DNA of 64,000 nucleotides from DATBHM01 sp963772375. Its GTDB lineage: Bacteria; Actinomycetota; UBA4738; JACQTL01. The position numbers were made by a program, and so were the translations under genes. Of the stretch, positions 53,747 to 62,007 are shown one piece after another (the first letter of the stretch is position 1; each line of letters opens with the position of its first letter). The notes under the pieces were generated by a model. That model was given only the letters and a program-made list of their open reading frames with translations, had not been told where the DNA came from and did not search any database. The DNA lies in the NCBI GenBank assembly GCA_963772375.1, contig CAVYXG010000001.1, positions 1,178,001 through 1,242,000 of the forward strand, given 5' to 3'.

Positions 53747-54997
53747 TCAGTCCTCTGGCAGGTCGGTGAGACCCTCGGCCGGCGCGCTGACCAGCGCGGC
53801 CATGTTGCCGTCCGAGTGGCGGTTCTCCCGCATCAGCTGGTGGGCCTCGTCGATCTCCGTGAACCCGAACGTCCGCGACAGGCAGGGGTCGATCCTGCCG
53901 TCGACCACCAGCTGGTTGAACGCGAGGGACTGCTCGTCGTTCGCGAAGTGGGACCCCTGGAACCGCTTCTGCCGCATCCACAGGTACCGGAGGTCGACGA
54001 CGGCGTTGTACCCGGTGGTCCCGGCGCAGATCACGACCATCCCGCCGGTGTCGCACATGAAGATCGACGTTGGGACGGTGTCCTCGCCGGGATGCTCGAA
54101 GACGATCTTGGGCGACCGCTTGTCGCCGAGGGCGTCCCAGAAGGCCTTGCCGAACGCCTTCGCGCCGTCGAACCACGACTTGAAGGCCTCGGTGTCCTTC
54201 CAGTGCGGAAGCATCCCCCAGTGCTCGAACTCCCGGCGGTTGATCGCGCCGACCGCGCCGAGCTTCTTGCAGAACTCCGCCTTGTCCTCGCTCGAGACCA
54301 CCGCGACCGGCTTGCCGCCGAGCACCTTCACGATCTGGATGGCCATCGACCCGAGCCCGCCGGCGCCGCCCCAGATCAGGACGGCGTCGTCCTCGTGGAC
54401 GGTGTTGGGGGGCCACCCCATGAGCATCCGGTAGGCCGTCGCTCCGACCAGGGTTGGGGCGGCGGCCTGCTCCCAGGTCAGCTGGGGGGCCTTCGGCATG
54501 CACTGGTGGGCCTGGACCTTCGTGAACTGGGCGAACGAGCCCCAGTTGGTCTCGTATCCCCAGATCCGGTACGAGTCGTGGAACCCCGGGTCCAGGCCGT
54601 CCTCGATCTCCTTGGCCTCGACGTCCCACTGCCCGCAGTGGACGACCACGTGGTCCCCGACGGCCACGTTCTCCACCTTGTCGCCGACCGCGTAGACGAT
54701 GCCAGAGGCGTCCGAGCCCCCGATGTGGAACTCGGTCGGCTCGCCGAACTTCCCGTGCACCCTGGTCACGTCGACCGGGATGCCGAGCGCCGCCCACACG
54801 TTGTTGTAGTTGATGCCGGCGGCCATCACGAGCACGAGCGCGTCGTGCGAACCGGTCTCCGGGACCTCGATGGCCTCCACCTCGAACGCGTCCTTCGGCT
54901 CGCCGAACCGCTCGGGGCGGATGACCTGCGCGTACATGCGCGCCGGCACCTCGCCGAGCGGCGGGATCTCACCGATCTCGTACAGGTCCTTGGGCAT
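53747..54997 (-). CDS. ccr: Crotonyl-CoA carboxylase/reductase-like enzyme
   Basis: 416-aa zinc-independent MDR-family reductase close to crotonyl-CoA carboxylase/reductase, which reductively carboxylates crotonyl-CoA to ethylmalonyl-CoA with NADPH and CO2. Visible features: GINYNNVWAALG (the Asn of the CO2 pocket), FHIGGSDASGIV, RIWGYETNWGSFAQF, the NADPH loop GGAGGLGSMAIQI, and RYLWMRQKRFQGSHFANDEQ carrying the His of the CO2 site. In well-studied enzymes the segment corresponding to GYETN is, as far as I recall, GFETN, so one pocket residue may differ. ATG at 54997 has a GGAG site. The rest of the ethylmalonyl-CoA pathway (mutases, mesaconyl-CoA steps) is not in the window. Confidence 0.85.
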   Translation of the reverse strand: MPKDLYEIGEIPPLGEVPARMYAQVIRPERFGEPKDAFEVEAIEVPETGSHDALVLVMAAGINYNNVWAALGIPVDVTRVHGKFGEPTEFHIGGSDASGIVYAVGDKVENVAVGDHVVVHCGQWDVEAKEIEDGLDPGFHDSYRIWGYETNWGSFAQFTKVQAHQCMPKAPQLTWEQAAAPTLVGATAYRMLMGWPPNTVHEDDAVLIWGGAGGLGSMAIQIVKVLGGKPVAVVSSEDKAEFCKKLGAVGAINRREFEHWGMLPHWKDTEAFKSWFDGAKAFGKAFWDALGDKRSPKIVFEHPGEDTVPTSIFMCDTGGMVVICAGTTGYNAVVDLRYLWMRQKRFQGSHFANDEQSLAFNQLVVDGRIDPCLSRTFGFTEIDEAHQLMRENRHSDGNMAALVSAPAEGLTDLPED

Positions 54998-55092
54998 CTC
55001 GGACTCCTTCGGAACTCGCGGCAGGGCGGTGGCGGAGCGGAATAACCTACCCGAGAGTAGGTCAGGCAAACGCGACAGACAACCGGCCGGAC

Positions 55093-55941
55093 CTACGGCT
55101 GCGGCGCGAGCCCGCCGCGGCGCGGCCGGAACGTCCCGCTGAGGTCCTCGGCGGCGAACCCCCCGGACGCCTCGCCGGTGGTCGCGTAGCGGTACAGCGC
55201 GGCGTTGAACACGCCCGACATCGCCGAACCGACGGCCGCCAGCAGCCCGATGCCGAGGATGCCGAAGGCGACGCCGACCCAGGGCGAGGCCGCCGCGAGG
55301 GCCACCGCGACGGCCATCACCGGGAGGGCGATGAGGAACATGGCGAGCCCGATGCCAATGGTGCCGGTGAACTGCTCGCCCCACCGCTGCCGGAACAGCT
55401 GCGCCGAGCGCTTGACGCTCGCCCCCACGCCGACCGGTTCGAACAGCAGGACCGGCACCACGAAGAACGTGACCACGCTCCAAGCGGCTCCTACGAACGA
55501 CAGGACGATCCGCCCGATGATGCCCGTCCGCTCCGCGAGGGCCCGGATGACCAGGCCGACCGTGGCGGCCACGACCGCCCACGCGAAGATCTTGCCGAGC
55601 TTGGAGTTGGCCACCCGAAGGCCGTCGCCGAGCGTGGGGTCGCCGCCCTCGAGACGCTTGGTGGCGGCGCCGATCACGGCCGCGTTGAAGTAGATCGCGA
55701 TGAAGTACGTCACGACGTAGAACGCGAACGCCAGCACATAGAACGCCGGCGAGACGTGCTGCGGTCCGTCGCCGTTGGTCGAGTGGAACAGCCCGGCCGC
55801 CCACCCGATGCCCCCGAAGCCGACGGCCGCGACGACGATCAGGAGGAACGACACCACCGGGAGCACGAGCAGCTCCCGGTCCTGCTGCAGAACCCGCCAG
55901 CTCGCACCGAGCAACCGGAATCCCCTGGAGATGCGACCCAT
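55093..55941 (-). CDS. Polytopic membrane protein (DUF6159-like)
   Basis: 282-aa membrane protein with about six transmembrane spans, beginning MGRISRGFRLLGASWRVLQQDRELLVLPVVS. The N-terminal phrase ISRGF.L...SW.VL..D.ELL..P..S is typical of DUF6159 proteins in actinobacteria. Another conserved-looking feature is VTYFIAIYFNAAVIGAATKRLEGGDP. The C-terminal 30 residues are cytoplasmic and proline/arginine-rich. The function is unknown. It sits leftward between the nuclease gene and the reductase gene, 95 nt from the latter, so it may have its own transcript. Confidence 0.82.
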   Translation of the reverse strand: MGRISRGFRLLGASWRVLQQDRELLVLPVVSFLLIVVAAVGFGGIGWAAGLFHSTNGDGPQHVSPAFYVLAFAFYVVTYFIAIYFNAAVIGAATKRLEGGDPTLGDGLRVANSKLGKIFAWAVVAATVGLVIRALAERTGIIGRIVLSFVGAAWSVVTFFVVPVLLFEPVGVGASVKRSAQLFRQRWGEQFTGTIGIGLAMFLIALPVMAVAVALAAASPWVGVAFGILGIGLLAAVGSAMSGVFNAALYRYATTGEASGGFAAEDLSGTFRPRRGGLAPQP

Positions 55942-55991
55942 GCCGTTCGACCTCCCCGCGCCGCGGGCGCGCCTTTCGGACGTCGATTGTC

Positions 55992-56924
55992 TCACCGGGC
56001 GCCCGCGGCCGGGGCTCGCCCGGCGGGCACCGCCCACGCGTGGCGCCGCGCTGCCGGGCAGGTCGCCGCACGGGGGCACCACGCGCAGTGCGGTCCGGCG
56101 GTGAGGTCCGGCTCCGCGCCCCCCAGCAGCTCCGCCGCGGCGGTGGCCGTCTGGACGACCCGGTGGGCGGCGAGGTCCAGCGTGGCCTCCGTGACGTCCT
56201 CGGCCTGCCACTCCATGGACTGCAGGAACACGCTGGCCACCCGGTACGGCGGGCGCCCGAACATGAGCGTGCACAGCAGGGCGTAGAACCGCATGTCCTC
56301 GGCGTGGGCAGGCCGTGCTTCCCCGGTCTTGAAGTCGATCAGCAACCGCTGGCGCCGGCCGAGCACCAGGTCGAGCCGGCCGGAGAGCACGACCAGTCCG
56401 CCGGCCACACGGGTGCGCAGGGACTGCTCGGACACCGGCTGCCACCCCCGCCGGATCGGTGGGAAGAGCTCCCGGAACTGCGCGAGCGAAGCGGCTGCGT
56501 CGGCGAGGCGTTCGGCCCGGTCGAGCGCGTCGAGCCCGTTCCAGTGCACGGCGAAGCCGGGATCCTGCTCGATCAGGCGTGCGGCGGAGCGCTCGACCAC
56601 GCTTCGCACGTCGACCGCCCGCTCCACCGCCACGTCGAGCTGGACCGCGCGATGCATGAGCGTTCCCGCCGCGCTCTGCGCGGAGTGGGTGAACTCATCG
56701 CGTTCGCCCCGGAGCGACGCGTCGAGCATCCCGGGACACCGGGCGAACTCGTCCATACGGCCCTTGGTCAGCCACAGGGGGTCCCCGATCGACAGGCCGG
56801 CGAGGGCGTCGTCGATCCGCGACCGAACGCGGACGGCCACGCCGGGCAGCGGTGCCGAGTCGGCGGCGTCGCCGGTCCCGATGAGTTCCCGGAGCGTTCG
56901 CCGCTGTCCGTCGGTCAGGTCCAC
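55992..56924 (-). CDS. RecB-like PD-(D/E)XK nuclease
   Basis: 310-aa nuclease of the PD-(D/E)XK superfamily, RecB/Cas4-like. The core motif is GRLDLVLG...LLIDFKTG at about residues 180-200 (Asp, then D-x-K). WLTKGRMDEFARCPGMLDA near residue 52 and GTLMHRAVQLD near 87 are the usual N-terminal motifs of this group. HCAWCPRAATCPA near the C-terminus supplies three cysteines; with Cys63 they could bind a [4Fe-4S] cluster as in AddB/Cas4. No helicase or CRISPR genes are adjacent, so it is a stand-alone nuclease. The GTG start at 56924 has no clear ribosome site. Confidence 0.82.
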   Translation of the reverse strand: MDLTDGQRRTLRELIGTGDAADSAPLPGVAVRVRSRIDDALAGLSIGDPLWLTKGRMDEFARCPGMLDASLRGERDEFTHSAQSAAGTLMHRAVQLDVAVERAVDVRSVVERSAARLIEQDPGFAVHWNGLDALDRAERLADAAASLAQFRELFPPIRRGWQPVSEQSLRTRVAGGLVVLSGRLDLVLGRRQRLLIDFKTGEARPAHAEDMRFYALLCTLMFGRPPYRVASVFLQSMEWQAEDVTEATLDLAAHRVVQTATAAAELLGGAEPDLTAGPHCAWCPRAATCPAARRHAWAVPAGRAPAAGAR

Positions 56925-56980
56925 GGCGGGGACGCTACCCTGCCCCACCGACACCCCACTTCTGCGAAGGAGCGACGGCC

Positions 56981-57406
56981 ATGCGCGTGTTCCCATCCAA
57001 CGACGGCAGCGCCGCGTTCGTCCGCCTCGAGCGCGGCGACGACCTGCTGGAACAGCTGAACGCGGCCGCCGCGGAGCTCGGGTTCGAGGCCGCGACGCTC
57101 CAGATCGTGGGCGCGGTCGAACGGCTCGCCGTCGCCTACTACCGTCAGGACACACACGAGTACGAACGGCACGAGCACGACGCGCCGCACGAGATCTCGG
57201 GCGGTGTCGGGAACGTGTCGCGCAAGGACGGGAAGCCGTTCGTCCACATCCACGTGACCGGCAGCGGCGCCGACGGCACGGCCGTGGCCGGACACCTCGT
57301 GGAGGGGACTCGGGTGTTCCTGATCGAGGCGTACTTCCGGCGCCTCGACGGCCCGGCGCCGGTCCGGGAGTTCGAGGACGACCTCGGGCTCTTCGTCTGG
57401 CAGTGA
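56981..57406 (+). CDS. PPC-domain (DUF296) protein
   Basis: 141-aa PPC/DUF296 protein. It reads MRVFPSNDGSAAFVRLERGDDLLEQL, then a core with LQIVGAVERLAVAYY and the histidine-rich FVHIHVTGSGADG, typical of this trimeric fold. Bacterial PPC proteins bind small ligands or metal; plant relatives bind DNA through added AT-hooks, which are absent here. The stop overlaps the start of the next gene (GTGA). The role is unknown. Confidence 0.85.
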   Translation: MRVFPSNDGSAAFVRLERGDDLLEQLNAAAAELGFEAATLQIVGAVERLAVAYYRQDTHEYERHEHDAPHEISGGVGNVSRKDGKPFVHIHVTGSGADGTAVAGHLVEGTRVFLIEAYFRRLDGPAPVREFEDDLGLFVWQ

Positions 57407-57969
57407 CCGGGGAGCCGGTCGCCGCCGACGACGTCCTCCGGGCGCTGGCCGACCCGGCACGGCTCGCCGTGGCCGGCGCCCTCGCCCTCGGGCCGCGGAC
57501 CGCCGAGGAGGTCGCGACGACCTGTTCGGTGCCCGTGGCCAAGGCGAGGCGGCACCTGGCGCGGCTCACGTCGGCGGGGATCGTCACGGTCGACGACGAC
57601 CGCCGGACCTACCGGCTGGATGCCGACGCCCTGCGGTCGATCGCCCGCGCCTCCGCGCCATCCCGCGACCCCGGCCTGGCGCTCGGCGCGGCGGACGACG
57701 CCGAGGAGGCGGTCCTGCGGCAGTGGTTCGTCGGGGGCCGGCTGAAGGGAATCCCGGCGAAGCGTTCGAAACGCCTGGTGATCCTCACCCGGCTGGCGCT
57801 CGAGTTCGACGTCGGCGTCCGGTATCCCGAACGCGACGTGGTCGAGGTCCTGCAGCGCTTCCATCCCGACCACGCGTCGCTCCGGCGGTACCTGGTGGAC
57901 GAGGGCCTGCTCTCGCGCGACCACGGCGAGTACTGGCGGAGCGGCGGCCCGGTCGAACTCGGCGAATGA
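57403..57969 (+). CDS. ArsR-like helix-turn-helix protein with DUF2087 domain
   Basis: 188-aa two-domain protein. Residues 8-80 are an ArsR-like winged helix (DVLRALADPARLAVAGALALGPRTAEEVATT, then KARRHLARLTSAGIV). Residues about 108-180 match DUF2087: LRQWFVGGRLKGIPAKRSKRLVIL, YPERDVVEVLQRFHPDHASLRRYLVDEGLL. This combination is common in Gram-positive bacteria and is treated as a transcriptional regulator. GTG at 57403 overlaps the PPC gene stop, so the two are coupled. The target is unknown. Confidence 0.88.
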   Translation: MTGEPVAADDVLRALADPARLAVAGALALGPRTAEEVATTCSVPVAKARRHLARLTSAGIVTVDDDRRTYRLDADALRSIARASAPSRDPGLALGAADDAEEAVLRQWFVGGRLKGIPAKRSKRLVILTRLALEFDVGVRYPERDVVEVLQRFHPDHASLRRYLVDEGLLSRDHGEYWRSGGPVELGE

Positions 57970-58034
57970 ACTCCACCGCCGGTTGCATTCCGCTCGGCGG
58001 CGCGCATACCGTTCGCCGCCGGAGGTGATGGGAC

Positions 58035-58412
58035 ATGTCATTGCTGAACGCACCACTGCACGCGACCGTCGCCGTCTCGGACATCGACAGGGCGCGGGAG
58101 TTCTACGAGCAGACCCTCGGATTCACCCCGGACAGCGTGAACCCCGGCGGCGTCTTCTACACGGCCGGGAAGGGCACGCGGTTCCTGCTGTACCCGAGCG
58201 GCGAGGCCGGGACGAACAGGGCCACCTACCTCGGGTTCGAGGTGCCGGACATCGAGGCCGAGGTCCGCGACCTGAAGGGCCGGGGGATCCGGTTCGAGCA
58301 GTACGAGGGCTACACGAACGACGACGGCATCGCCGACACCGGACCCGTGCGGTCCGCGTGGTTCACGGACCCGGACGGGAACATCATCGGGATCGTTCAG
58401 CTCACAGGGTGA
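58035..58412 (+). CDS. VOC-family (glyoxalase/bleomycin-resistance) protein
   Basis: 125-aa VOC-fold protein with HATVAVSDIDRAREFYEQTLGF at residues 9-30 and a second beta-alpha-beta-beta half with AWFTDPDGNIIGIVQ at the end. VOC proteins include dioxygenases, isomerases and resistance proteins. The metal ligands visible here (His9, and Glu in the FEVPDIEAE part) are not enough to assign a reaction. The gene stands on its own between the DUF2087 gene and pccB. Confidence 0.85.
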   Translation: MSLLNAPLHATVAVSDIDRAREFYEQTLGFTPDSVNPGGVFYTAGKGTRFLLYPSGEAGTNRATYLGFEVPDIEAEVRDLKGRGIRFEQYEGYTNDDGIADTGPVRSAWFTDPDGNIIGIVQLTG

Positions 58413-58447
58413 CGACCGGGCCCGAAGGCCGCAGAACCCTCCGGCGC

Positions 58448-58453
58448 TAGACT
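58448..58453 (+). promoter_or_regulatory. Candidate -10 element (TAGACT) for pccB
   Basis: Rightward TAGACT ends 9 nt before the pccB ATG at 58463; no Shine-Dalgarno sequence lies between, so a leaderless message is likely. Confidence 0.45.
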
Positions 58454-58462
58454 CCCCGGACC

Positions 58463-60094
58463 ATGTCGACCACCGAGGAAGCATCCAAGCACCACCCGCA
58501 GGATCCCGCCGGCAACGCGGACGGCGAGCGGCGGCGCGAGCCTCGTCCCGTGGCTGAACGCATCGAGGAGCTCCGCCAGCGCAGAGAAGAGTCGCATCAG
58601 CTCGGGGGCGAGGAGGCGGTGCGCAAGCAGCACGCCCGGGGCAAGCTCACGGCCCGCGAGCGCATCGACCTGCTGCTCGACAAGGGCTCGTTCGTCGAGA
58701 CCGACCCCCTGACCCGCCACCGGGCGCACGACTTCGGGATGGAGCGGCACCGGCCGTACACCGACGGCGTGGTCACCGGCTGGGGGACCATCGACGGCCG
58801 GAAGGTCTTCGTCTTCTCCCAGGACTTCACGATCCTGGGCGGGTCGCTCGGCGAGGTGTTCGCCGAGAAGATCTGCAAGATCATGGACCTCGCCGCCGCG
58901 ACCGGGGCGCCCGTGATCGGCATCAACGACTCGGGCGGGGCGCGGATCCAGGAGGGCGCGACCTCGCTCGCCGGCTACGGGTACGTGTTCGACCGGAACG
59001 TGCGCTCGTCGGGCGTGATCCCGCAGGTCTCGCTGATCATGGGACCGTGCGCCGGCGGCGCGGTGTACTCCCCCGCCATCACGGACTTCGTGTACATGGT
59101 CCGGGACACCTCGTACATGTTCATCACGGGGCCGGACGTCATCAAGACCGTGACGGGCGAGGACGTGACGTTCGAACAGCTCGGCGGCGCCATCACGCAC
59201 AACTCCCGCTCGGGGGTGGCGCAGTTCCTCGCCGAGGACGAGGAGGACTGCCTCGCACAGGTCCGGTTCCTGCTGTCGTTCCTGCCCTCGAACAACCTCG
59301 AGGACCCGCCCGCGTATGCGCCGGCTGAGGACTCCGACGCTCGCGACGAGTCGCTGAACGACATCGTGCCGGCCTCGCCGCGCGAGGCCTACGACATGAA
59401 GTCCGTCATCCAGAAGGTCGTCGACGATGGCGAGTTCTACGAGGTCCACGCGCTGTACGCGATGTCGATCGTCACGGGGTTCGCGCGGCTGGACGGACGC
59501 TCGATCGGGGTGATCGCGAACCAGCCGAAGGTGCTGGCAGGGACGCTCGACATCGATTCCGCCGAGAAGGGTGCGCGGTTCGTGCGGTTCTGCGACGCGT
59601 TCAACATCCCGCTGCTCGTCTTCGAGGACGTGCCGGGGTTCCTGCCGGGGACCGCGCAGGAGTACGGTGGGATCATCCGCCACGGCGCCAAGCTGCTGTA
59701 CGCGTTCTCCGAAGCCACGGTGCCCAAGATGACCGTGATCACGCGCAAGGCATACGGCGGCGCGTACGTCGTCATGAACTCGAAGCACCTGCGCGCGGAC
59801 GTCTGCTACGCGTGGCCGACCGCCGAGATCGCGGTCATGGGGCCCGAGGGCGCCGTGAACATCGTGATGCGCCATGAGATCCAGGCGGCCGAGGACAAGG
59901 AAGCCAAGCGCCGCGAGCTCATCGCGGACTACGAGGACAAGTTCGCCAATCCCTACATCGCGGCCGAACGCGGCTACGTGGACGACGTGATCGAGCCGGC
60001 CGAGACGCGCTCACGGCTGATCCGGTCGCTCCGGATGCTGTCGACCAAGCGCGAGGCCGTTCCGCCGCGCAAGCACGGGAACATCCCGCTGTGA
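58463..60094 (+). CDS. pccB: Acyl-CoA carboxylase carboxyltransferase (beta) subunit
   Basis: 543-aa carboxyltransferase subunit that moves CO2 from biotin to propionyl-CoA or acetyl-CoA. The N-terminal half has ERIDLLLDKGSFVETD, FSQDFTILGGSLGEVFAEKI and INDSGGARIQEG. The C-terminal half has the acyl-CoA loop FEDVPGFLPGTAQEYGGIIRHGAK (20 or fewer residues matter: GFLPGTAQEYGG) and RKAYGGAYVVMNSKHL. Both oxyanion loops (GPCAGGAVYSPA; YGGAYV) are intact. The style is that of actinobacterial AccD5/PccB-type subunits, and a downstream epsilon-like gene agrees. The biotin-carrying alpha subunit is not in the window. The start is leaderless, with TAGACT 9 nt upstream. Confidence 0.95.
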   Translation: MSTTEEASKHHPQDPAGNADGERRREPRPVAERIEELRQRREESHQLGGEEAVRKQHARGKLTARERIDLLLDKGSFVETDPLTRHRAHDFGMERHRPYTDGVVTGWGTIDGRKVFVFSQDFTILGGSLGEVFAEKICKIMDLAAATGAPVIGINDSGGARIQEGATSLAGYGYVFDRNVRSSGVIPQVSLIMGPCAGGAVYSPAITDFVYMVRDTSYMFITGPDVIKTVTGEDVTFEQLGGAITHNSRSGVAQFLAEDEEDCLAQVRFLLSFLPSNNLEDPPAYAPAEDSDARDESLNDIVPASPREAYDMKSVIQKVVDDGEFYEVHALYAMSIVTGFARLDGRSIGVIANQPKVLAGTLDIDSAEKGARFVRFCDAFNIPLLVFEDVPGFLPGTAQEYGGIIRHGAKLLYAFSEATVPKMTVITRKAYGGAYVVMNSKHLRADVCYAWPTAEIAVMGPEGAVNIVMRHEIQAAEDKEAKRRELIADYEDKFANPYIAAERGYVDDVIEPAETRSRLIRSLRMLSTKREAVPPRKHGNIPL

Positions 60095-60360
60095 ATTCGT
60101 CCGGCTCCTCGCGATTCGAGCTCCCGGGCGGGCTCTCGCCGCAGGAGGAAGCGGCCGTGCTGGCGGCGTTGGAGCAGTACTTCGCCGACGCCGAACCCTC
60201 GGCACCGGACGCGTGGACGATGGCCGGGCGGCTGGACGGGACGGGCATGGGCGCCCTGCAGGCGCGTCACGCGGGCGCCGGCGGCTGGCGGTCGGCGGCC
60301 CGAACCACATTCGCCCGCACCGGCGTTCCACCGTTCCACGGCCGCGGCGACGCGAGCTGA
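60091..60360 (+). CDS. Acyl-CoA carboxylase epsilon-like subunit
   Basis: 89-aa small protein directly after pccB, its GTG overlapping the pccB stop (GTGA). A helix LSPQEEAAVLAALEQYF (residues about 15-31) resembles the conserved helix of actinobacterial acyl-CoA carboxylase epsilon subunits (PTEEE.AA..A.L), and the later WTMAGRLDGTGM and GGWRSAARTTFAR fit the W..A.R end of those proteins. Epsilon subunits stabilise the alpha-beta carboxylase. Position and coupling support the call; sequence alone would be weak. Confidence 0.7.
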   Translation: MNSSGSSRFELPGGLSPQEEAAVLAALEQYFADAEPSAPDAWTMAGRLDGTGMGALQARHAGAGGWRSAARTTFARTGVPPFHGRGDAS

Positions 60361-60487
60361 GGGGAGCGGCGCCGGTCCGCCGGACCTCAGCGAACCCGCG
60401 GACCGGAACGGCGCCCCGCCACGCCGTCGGCCGCGATCTCGGGTGCGCAGCGTGCCACCGGGCGTGCGGATCGTTCACCATAGGCGC

Positions 60488-60802
60488 ATGGACGACGACG
60501 GCCTGGACCACGATCGGCCCCTGGACGGTGAGCCCCAGGGTTCGGCACGAGCGGACCTCGCCGACCTGACCAGTGAGATGGGCCCGCCGATCGAGCTCGG
60601 GACGTTCCCCGTGATGGACGCCGTCCTGCTCGCCGGTCGCCTCCGTTCGCTCGGCATACCCGCGATGTCCGAGAGCGACGTCAGCGACGCCCCCTATCGA
60701 GTCGTGGGCGACACGAGCCGGGTGTTCGTGCGCCCGGAGGACCTCGAGCGGGCCCGGAGCGAGGTGCGACGCGTCGAAGGGCGCCCGGCCGACGAACCAT
60801 GA
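60488..60802 (+). CDS. DUF2007-like small protein
   Basis: 104-aa protein. Residues about 35-95 fit the DUF2007 (putative signal-transducing) pattern: ELGTFPVMDAVLLAGRLRSLGIPA, then FVRPEDLERARSEVRR, a small alpha/beta unit with two helices. The first 35 residues are acidic and probably disordered. ATG at 60488 was chosen as the first good start; the frame extends to 60443. The stop overlaps the CoA-transferase ATG (ATGA). No function is known. Confidence 0.75.
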   Translation: MDDDGLDHDRPLDGEPQGSARADLADLTSEMGPPIELGTFPVMDAVLLAGRLRSLGIPAMSESDVSDAPYRVVGDTSRVFVRPEDLERARSEVRRVEGRPADEP

Positions 60803-62004
60803 GTGACGCGTCGGTGCTCCCCCTCGACGGCGTGCGCGTGATCGACATCGCCACGGTGATCGCCGGGCCGGGGACGACCGCCCGGCTGTCGGACTTCGGC
60901 GCGGACGTGATCAAGGTCGAGCACCCGGCGCAGGGCGACACCGCTCGGAACCTCGGGTGGAAGTCAGGGGACGTCTCGCTGCTGTGGAAGCACGTCGGCC
61001 GGAACAAGCGGCCGGTCACGCTGAACCTGTCCCGGCCCGAGGGGCAGGACCTCCTGCTGCGGCTCGTCGAGACCGCGGACGTCCTGGTGGAGTCGTTCCG
61101 CCCGGGGACCCTGGAGCGCTGGAACCTCCCGCCCGATCGCCTCCTGGAACGCAACCCGAAGCTGATCGTCCTCCGCACGAGCGGGTTCGGACAGACTGGC
61201 CCGTACGCGCCGCGGCCGGGGTTCGGCTCGCTGGCGGAATCGCTGTCCGGCCTCGCGCACATGACGGGGTTTCCCGACGGGCCTCCGGTGCTGCCGGCCG
61301 TCGCGCTGGCCGACGAGGTGGCCGGGCTGATGGGGGCGTTCGGCGTGATGGTCGCCCTGTACCACCGGGACGCTCGAGGCGGGGCCGGTCAGGTCATCGA
61401 CCTCTCGCTGGTGGAGTCGTTGTTCAGCCTGGTCGGACCCATCGCGGCGGTGTACGACACGCTGGGCGTGATCCCGGGGAGGATCGGCAACCGCATCGTG
61501 TACTCCGCGCCGCGGGGGGCGTTCCGGACCAGGGACGGGCGGTGGGTCGCCATCAGCGGGACCTCGCAGTCCGTGGCCGAACGCATCCTCACCGTGATCG
61601 GCCGCCCCGAGCTGATGCAGGACCCCCGCTTCGCGACCAACCAGGCCCGCCTGGCGAACGTCGAGGCGCTCGACGAGGTCATCGAGGCCTGGTTCGCCGA
61701 CCACGACCTCGACGACGTGCTCCGCCTCATGGAGGAACACCACGCCGCCGCCGCCCCGATCCTCGACGCCGCGGGCATCGTTGCCGACCCCCACTACGCC
61801 GCGCGCGAGACCCTGGAACGCCACGCCGACGACCAGCTCGGCTCGGTGCTGCTGGTGAAGCCCCATCCGCGCCTGTCGGCGACCCCCGGTCGGGTGGCCC
61901 ACCCGGGACTCCCCGCCGGCGCGGCGAACGACGAGGTCTACCGCAAGGAGCTCGGCCTGACCGGCGACGAGCTCGACGACCTCCGCGACCGGGGCGTGAT
62001 CTGA
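60799..62004 (+). CDS. CaiB/BaiF-family (class III) CoA-transferase
   Basis: 401-aa class III CoA-transferase that moves CoA between acyl-CoA and a carboxylate by ping-pong or sequential steps. Motifs: GVRVIDIATVIAGPGTTARLSDFGADVIKVEHP at the N-terminus (broken up here: IAGPGTTARLSDFGADVIKV), LNLSRPEGQDLLLRL, RTSGFGQTGPYAPRPGFG, and LADEVAGLMGAFGVMVAL holding the catalytic aspartate near residue 175. The C-terminal part contains RLANVEALDEVIEAWF and HPRLSATPG. The ATG at 60799 overlaps the previous stop. The substrate pair cannot be predicted. Confidence 0.93.
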   Translation: MSDASVLPLDGVRVIDIATVIAGPGTTARLSDFGADVIKVEHPAQGDTARNLGWKSGDVSLLWKHVGRNKRPVTLNLSRPEGQDLLLRLVETADVLVESFRPGTLERWNLPPDRLLERNPKLIVLRTSGFGQTGPYAPRPGFGSLAESLSGLAHMTGFPDGPPVLPAVALADEVAGLMGAFGVMVALYHRDARGGAGQVIDLSLVESLFSLVGPIAAVYDTLGVIPGRIGNRIVYSAPRGAFRTRDGRWVAISGTSQSVAERILTVIGRPELMQDPRFATNQARLANVEALDEVIEAWFADHDLDDVLRLMEEHHAAAAPILDAAGIVADPHYAARETLERHADDQLGSVLLVKPHPRLSATPGRVAHPGLPAGAANDEVYRKELGLTGDELDDLRDRGVI

Positions 62005-62007
62005 GCC

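Noticed and set aside
55992..56924. Cas4 as part of a CRISPR system
   Set aside because: There are no cas1/cas2 genes and no repeat-spacer array anywhere in the window.
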